The notes under the pieces were generated by a model. That model did no database searches. It was given only the letters and a program-made list of their open reading frames with translations, and was not told the DNA's origin. From NCBI GenBank assembly GCA_043228905.1, contig JBHGNT010000008.1, positions 16,616,001 to 16,680,000 of the forward strand: a stretch of 64,000 nt of DNA. The letters are read 5' to 3'. The DNA is from Azolla caroliniana (lineage: Eukaryota; Polypodiophyta). The stretch's first letter is position 1, and each line of letters opens with the position of its first letter. The position numbers and the translations under genes were made by a program. Below, in pieces: positions 61,101 through 64,000 of this stretch.

Positions 61101-63636
61101 AGTCTACATATGGTGTTAATGCTTGCAAAATATCTACCTCAAATAGAGGGATGATTTTTTGATTATCATCAAAATACTGACTTTCTTCTTCCTCGTCCAA
61201 TCCTTCCATCATATTAACTGCTTCTGCATATACAGGTAAACTCTGTTTGCTTGTTGTCACTTTGTTGTGCGTCGGAATCCTGACCTTGTTTTTTCCTTTT
61301 CTAAATGTTAGCACATTTTGTTTCCAATTTTGTTTAATATTAGCTGTCTTTAACCATGGTCTCCCCAATAACAAGGGGTATGCTCCCTGTGTTTCTAACT
61401 GCAAAATTACTGCTGAAATCTGAAAACTGTGTCCCCCGATTATTACATCCAGTTGTCGAAGCAAACCAATCGGTCGTACCGTACTTGTATCTGCCATTCG
61501 TAACCAAAACGGACATGCTTCCCATTCCGTGATTCCCAGTTTTTCACATGTAGTTTTGTTAATCACATTAACACCCGAGCCTCCATCTATAATCACATTT
61601 CCGATTTCTTGCCCGTAAAGTATTACCTTAATAGACGGATTCTGTTCATCCATGATCGAAGGGTTATTACTTGGCTGATTGTAGTGTACTGCTATTTGTT
61701 CGGAACCTTTATGTGCAATTAATGCTGCCACTTTTTCTGTAAACCTTGGTACTAACTTAAGTAAGCCCTTAAGTGGTAATGACACTTGACAATCAGCCAA
61801 CAGTTTCCAAGTTTCTTCCTGTTCCTTATTCTCCAATGATTGTTGTACAGCGATGTCCTGGTCAATGTTATTGTCTTGTAACATTCGATTCACATTACTT
61901 TGATTTGCTTCATCCACCCATTCCTTTGCTGCCTTCCGAACTTCTTCCTGAATTTCCCACTCTGATTGTTTGCTTTTGCTGCGTGTCGTTACTTGCTGAA
62001 CTTCCGGTATTACCATATTAACTGCTGGACCCTTTCCTTTAACCGGACATTGATTAGCATAATGGCCTAGTTGTCGACAAATGTAACAAGTGGGCACAAA
62101 TGTTGCACTGGTCTCTCCATGTGCAAATTGCCCGTTATTAAATTGCTGCTCTTCATTACCATTCGGGTTTTGTTGGTATTGACGTGTAGCTTTTGGTTTG
62201 TAAAATCTCTTGTTTTTATACCTATTCGGCCTAAATTGTTCAGTATTATCATTTGGTTGTGCTATATTGTGTGGTATCCCGAACTCCTGATTTGGCGGAA
62301 AATTACTCTGTTGAAACATTTGATTATTTTGTGGAACAGTTTGAGTATTATGTTGAAAAGTCATATTACCCGGTTGAAATGCCGGATTTGGTTGAAATGT
62401 AGAATTCGGTTGCACATTCGGACAGTTCTGTTGAAACCCTTGAAATGGTGGATTACCTTGTTGGAAACTTTGATTATTTTGTTGAAAATATTGATTCGGA
62501 TTCTGTACGAATGGTGGGTTGGATTGAGCAAAACCTGGTTGAAATGCTTGAGTCACTTGAGTGGGTTGCATATTTTGTTGTGAAAAGATCTGATTTGGCT
62601 GTAGAACCGGGTTCTGTTGTACATTTTGCTGATTTTGTGAAAAATTATTATTTTGATAACCATTGAACAGATTAGTGTTATTTTGGTAACCATTGTCAGC
62701 AAAAATTTGTCGTACTGACGCCGTAGTCTTATTAAGCAGATTATATTCACATTGTTCTACGGAATGTAATTTTGAATGACATATTGTACAATGTGTTCTT
62801 AACGTACAGTCAATTGCCGAATGCCCCGTATTTAAACAAGTGGTGCATTGAACTGCTTGTCGAAATTGTAACTCCTCCATTGTTGGTAATGTACGGTGTA
62901 ATGCCGACATGTCCATACTCTGAACATTGACCGGTGGTCGACCCATTTCTATTGCTTTATCAATGACTTGTTCGATAGTCTGATTTCTAAAATCGAACAC
63001 TTTCAATGTCGTCCTTAATGGTTCTTTTACAGCTTCTAGAAAGACTTCTTTTAATTCCTTATCCGGAATCGGTCTTGAAATCTGAAGCTGTAAGTTCTGA
63101 AATCGTATCACAAACTGAGATACTGTTTCATTTTTTTCTTGATATAACGCATAAAATTGCGCAATCAAATCCTTCTGCGGAATTTGTTGATGAAATAATT
63201 GTAAAAATTTACTAGTTAATACTTCGAAGGATGGAAATCCTTGAAGACCGTTCTGCGCAAACCAATTAGCGGAATATCCGTCTAATGATAAGACAAACTC
63301 AGCGATGTTTGACTTATCTTTGGCATCTGCCGACAATCGCTGAGCTCCATGGTTAATCTCCCATGTCGTTAAGAAATCCCTAACATGTGCTTCCGCATCT
63401 GTTCCTTCCCGGAACTTAGAATAAGTATAAGGCATATCGTCCCAAATGTCGTAAAACGATACCTCTTCCGTCTGTTTTTCGTCTGAAGGTAATTGATCGG
63501 ATAAGTCAGGAAGTTTCGACCACTTTGTGCTTGATTCCGGCTGTTCTTGCGTAATGAACGCTTGCTGCACTACCTTCGTAACTGACCTTGTACGAGGGCG
63601 CTTACAACTGACCGGTGCCTCCTCTTCATACGACAT
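58144..63636 (-). CDS. Gypsy-4 Gag-Pol polyprotein, intact
   Basis: 1830 codons without interruption from MSYEEEAPVSCKRPRTRS. Gag capsid region about residues 70-240; CCHC-like knuckles at about 262 (CTTCLNTGHSAIDC) and 281 (CTICHSKLHSVEQC); a Gln/Asn-rich, repeat-like tract about 305-480; third knuckle at about 516 (CYICRQLGHYANQC); protease near 678 (VIIDGGSGVNVIN); RT with LPFTDGILDAVAG and catalytic FLDDFAVYS near 1102; RNase H FHVFVDASDIAIGSALMQ near 1243; integrase HHCC near 1465, D (GLDFVGPF) near 1534, D (SDQGTHF) near 1602, E (GLAEST) near 1630, then RYRWTGPVWI near 1790. All catalytic residues are present. It supplies the capsid and enzymes for retrotransposition. No stop separates gag from pol. 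Confidence 0.95.
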   Translation of the reverse strand: MSYEEEAPVSCKRPRTRSVTKVVQQAFITQEQPESSTKWSKLPDLSDQLPSDEKQTEEVSFYDIWDDMPYTYSKFREGTDAEAHVRDFLTTWEINHGAQRLSADAKDKSNIAEFVLSLDGYSANWFAQNGLQGFPSFEVLTSKFLQLFHQQIPQKDLIAQFYALYQEKNETVSQFVIRFQNLQLQISRPIPDKELKEVFLEAVKEPLRTTLKVFDFRNQTIEQVIDKAIEMGRPPVNVQSMDMSALHRTLPTMEELQFRQAVQCTTCLNTGHSAIDCTLRTHCTICHSKLHSVEQCEYNLLNKTTASVRQIFADNGYQNNTNLFNGYQNNNFSQNQQNVQQNPVLQPNQIFSQQNMQPTQVTQAFQPGFAQSNPPFVQNPNQYFQQNNQSFQQGNPPFQGFQQNCPNVQPNSTFQPNPAFQPGNMTFQHNTQTVPQNNQMFQQSNFPPNQEFGIPHNIAQPNDNTEQFRPNRYKNKRFYKPKATRQYQQNPNGNEEQQFNNGQFAHGETSATFVPTCYICRQLGHYANQCPVKGKGPAVNMVIPEVQQVTTRSKSKQSEWEIQEEVRKAAKEWVDEANQSNVNRMLQDNNIDQDIAVQQSLENKEQEETWKLLADCQVSLPLKGLLKLVPRFTEKVAALIAHKGSEQIAVHYNQPSNNPSIMDEQNPSIKVILYGQEIGNVIIDGGSGVNVINKTTCEKLGITEWEACPFWLRMADTSTVRPIGLLRQLDVIIGGHSFQISAVILQLETQGAYPLLLGRPWLKTANIKQNWKQNVLTFRKGKNKVRIPTHNKVTTSKQSLPVYAEAVNMMEGLDEEEESQYFDDNQKIIPLFEVDILQALTPYVDSHEEVPIDEQTIKEIRMQQEATDKELQVSQRVQAAALEEIDLAGVEDAERKTILIARDLTVNDKRTLTTLLLQYKDVFAWSFDDMKGLDPAFCQHQINLHKDAKPVQQRRYRLNPNYAIKVKEEIDKLLKVGFIRPVKKSTWLSPIVVVPKKNGKIRVCVDYRKLNAATITDAFPLPFTDGILDAVAGHEIYSFLDGFSGYNQVRMNPEDQEKTAFVTEWGVFVAVVMMFGLKTAPATFQRVIQEIFGEYIPAFMQVFLDDFAVYSRKADHFEHLRLCLEKCRKGRLSLNPAKCAFGVMSGTLLGHIVSQEGIAVDPDTVKAIIEATPPTNAKALSRFLGQIRWHSRMMRYLADIAIPLHTAVHKVPFIWTSIEQDAYECLKKMLTKVPVVQPPDWNKPFHVFVDASDIAIGSALMQLSEPNWYRPVYYASRKLSSAERNYSTTEREALGMIYSVNKFRHYLLGKKFTFHVDHSALLYLVSKQELTGKLARWTLLLQEFEFDIIHRPGAQHAIADYLSRLESGEEAVGVKDDFPDTQLFRVEAVKAHEVNEEKEDEWISEMTIFLSTGIPAEHMSTDERKRIAVRSRNFCLFNDMLYHKGADGIWRRAVRKFEKSAILTESHCGIAGGHYAGEATARKIWNSGLWWPTVMKDANEYCKKCDLCQRMGQPTEKDRMPFQPVLPLEPFQKWGLDFVGPFKPAAARTGNRYIIIATDYCTKWVEAKALRDNTAASTAKFLYEYIWCRFGCPIELVSDQGTHFINKLINELTNYYAVVHKKSTPYYPQANGLAESTNKTIQTILKKIVNENRTDWDQKLNSALWAYRTSYKTSIKSTPFRMAFGLEAVMPIEFQIPTLRIQATNKLNEIESEQIRKEALLVLEEERIQSMSALEHKQRQIKAFVNRHRRKSEEQFEIGKPVLVFQTRMGLMPGKLRYRWTGPVWIINSKNGTYQLGSLTGEVLPKWVNGFRLKPYLGDMPVNPFIQTEE

Positions 63637-63666
63637 CCATTCGAATTGTTCTCTGCTTAATTGCAG

Positions 63667-63684
63667 ATGTAACCGGGCGTGCCA
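63667..63684 (-). promoter_or_regulatory. Gypsy-4 primer-binding site
   Basis: TGGCACGCCCGGTTACAT lies 11 bases inside the LTR end on the minus strand. The TGG start fits tRNA priming; the tRNA is not assigned. Confidence 0.6.
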
Positions 63685-63695
63685 AAATTCTTCTG

Positions 63696-64000
63696 TGTTA
63701 ATCGGCTAATTACTAACTATTACCGATACAGAAGAGTGAACGTCGCTACTCAACGTTCTAACAAGGAATTGTGTTTTACGAACGGAATTATGCTATATTA
63801 ATCGGTAATTACCGTGATCGTTACTTAGTTATAAATTAGGAAGCTTGCACTTAAGATCATAGACAATAGAGAAACACAGAATCCGTACAAGATATTCCTA
63901 ACTTAAACTTATATTACTAAATAAAACGACCTTTCTTACAATGCCTTCGGTTCCCTTTTATAGGTATACCGAAGGTCTTTTCTCATCAAGAACTATTCCT
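63696..64000 (-). repeat. Gypsy-4 5' LTR (cut by the window edge)
   Basis: Matches 54794-55098 with three differences. TATAAAAG lies near 63,962-63,955. The remaining 150 bp or so should lie just beyond the window, followed by the rest of the Copia-3 LTR. Confidence 0.93.

Larger units (their letters stand above)
54794..64000 (-). mobile_element. Gypsy-4: young Ty3/Gypsy element with an extra 3' ORF
   Basis: Minus-strand order: 5' LTR (from beyond 64,000 to 63,696), primer site (TGGCACGCCCGGTTACAT, 63684-63667), intact gag-pol (63,636-58,144), A-tract and TATA-like region, a second long ORF (57,943-55,295), 3' LTR (55,250-54,794). The two LTRs differ at three positions in the 305 bp that can be compared, all transitions. 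The protein resembles the Athila/Tat side of plant Gypsy, where extra ORFs occur. It is the most recent large insertion in the window. The 5-bp sequence next to the left LTR is GGCGG; its partner is outside. Confidence 0.92.

Overview
This window is nuclear DNA of a land plant with a large, transposon-packed genome. Evidence: Ty1/Copia and Ty3/Gypsy gag-pol proteins of plant type, LINEs with plant-style reverse transcriptase and zinc-finger tails, Copia primer sites complementary to initiator tRNA-Met, an intron-containing plant universal stress protein gene, and an elongator tRNA-Met-like sequence interrupted at the position of the usual plant intron. The style of the elements (for example a Copia gag with the LPVEKLDRSNYAS start) suggests a fern or lycophyte rather than a flowering plant, but that is an impression and not proven. 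There is no operon structure, rRNA or CRISPR.

Layout. 1-1.1 kb: Copia RT fragment and LINE tail. 1.14-7.4 kb (-): old chromodomain-type Gypsy-1, lacking its 3' LTR, with a 1.2 kb LTR-like insert flanked by an 86-bp direct repeat. 7.4-8.2 kb: two-copy tandem repeat carrying a tRNA-Met-like sequence. 9.4-10.45 kb: degenerate unknown repeat. 10.9-16.3 kb (-): the one convincing host gene, a four-exon universal stress protein whose 4.1 kb first intron holds LINE pieces and a large ATAC/CA microsatellite. 16.5-19.3 kb: nothing recognised. 19.3-21.4 kb (-): LINE with an in-frame 46-codon duplication. 21.9-24.4 kb: exon-like ORF, an LTR, a 48-bp minisatellite and an RD/DK-rich coding fragment.

24.4-39.7 kb is a nest: an outer Gypsy element (LTR, primer site, gag) is split by Gypsy-2 (26,474-38,209, with a perfect GCTAC target duplication), which is itself split by a 938-bp solo LTR (29,994-30,931) and a complete but decayed Copia-2 (31,404-36,983). 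39.7-41.06 kb: Copia-4 5' end plus a palindrome-rich satellite. 41.16-48.63 kb (-): decayed Gypsy-3, carrying a solo Copia LTR, inserted into an unknown HTH-like ORF that continues on both sides of it. 49.75-54.79 kb (-): Copia-3, whose only coding defect seen is one stop codon. 54.79-64 kb (-): Gypsy-4, young, with an intact 1830-aa Gag-Pol and a separate 882-aa coiled-coil ORF behind its own TATA-like box; it sits inside the 5' LTR of Copia-3 and runs off the window.

Most notable: (i) Gypsy-1 and Gypsy-2 appear to prime reverse transcription from their own mRNA 5' end, as Tf1/sushi elements do, instead of from a tRNA; (ii) Gypsy-4 has a large extra coiled-coil ORF with a possible internal promoter; (iii) several unrelated LTRs carry antisense tRNA-like A/B-box modules just inside their 5' ends; (iv) stop codons in the older elements are mostly CGA to TGA or TGG to TGA, as expected from methylated-cytosine decay.
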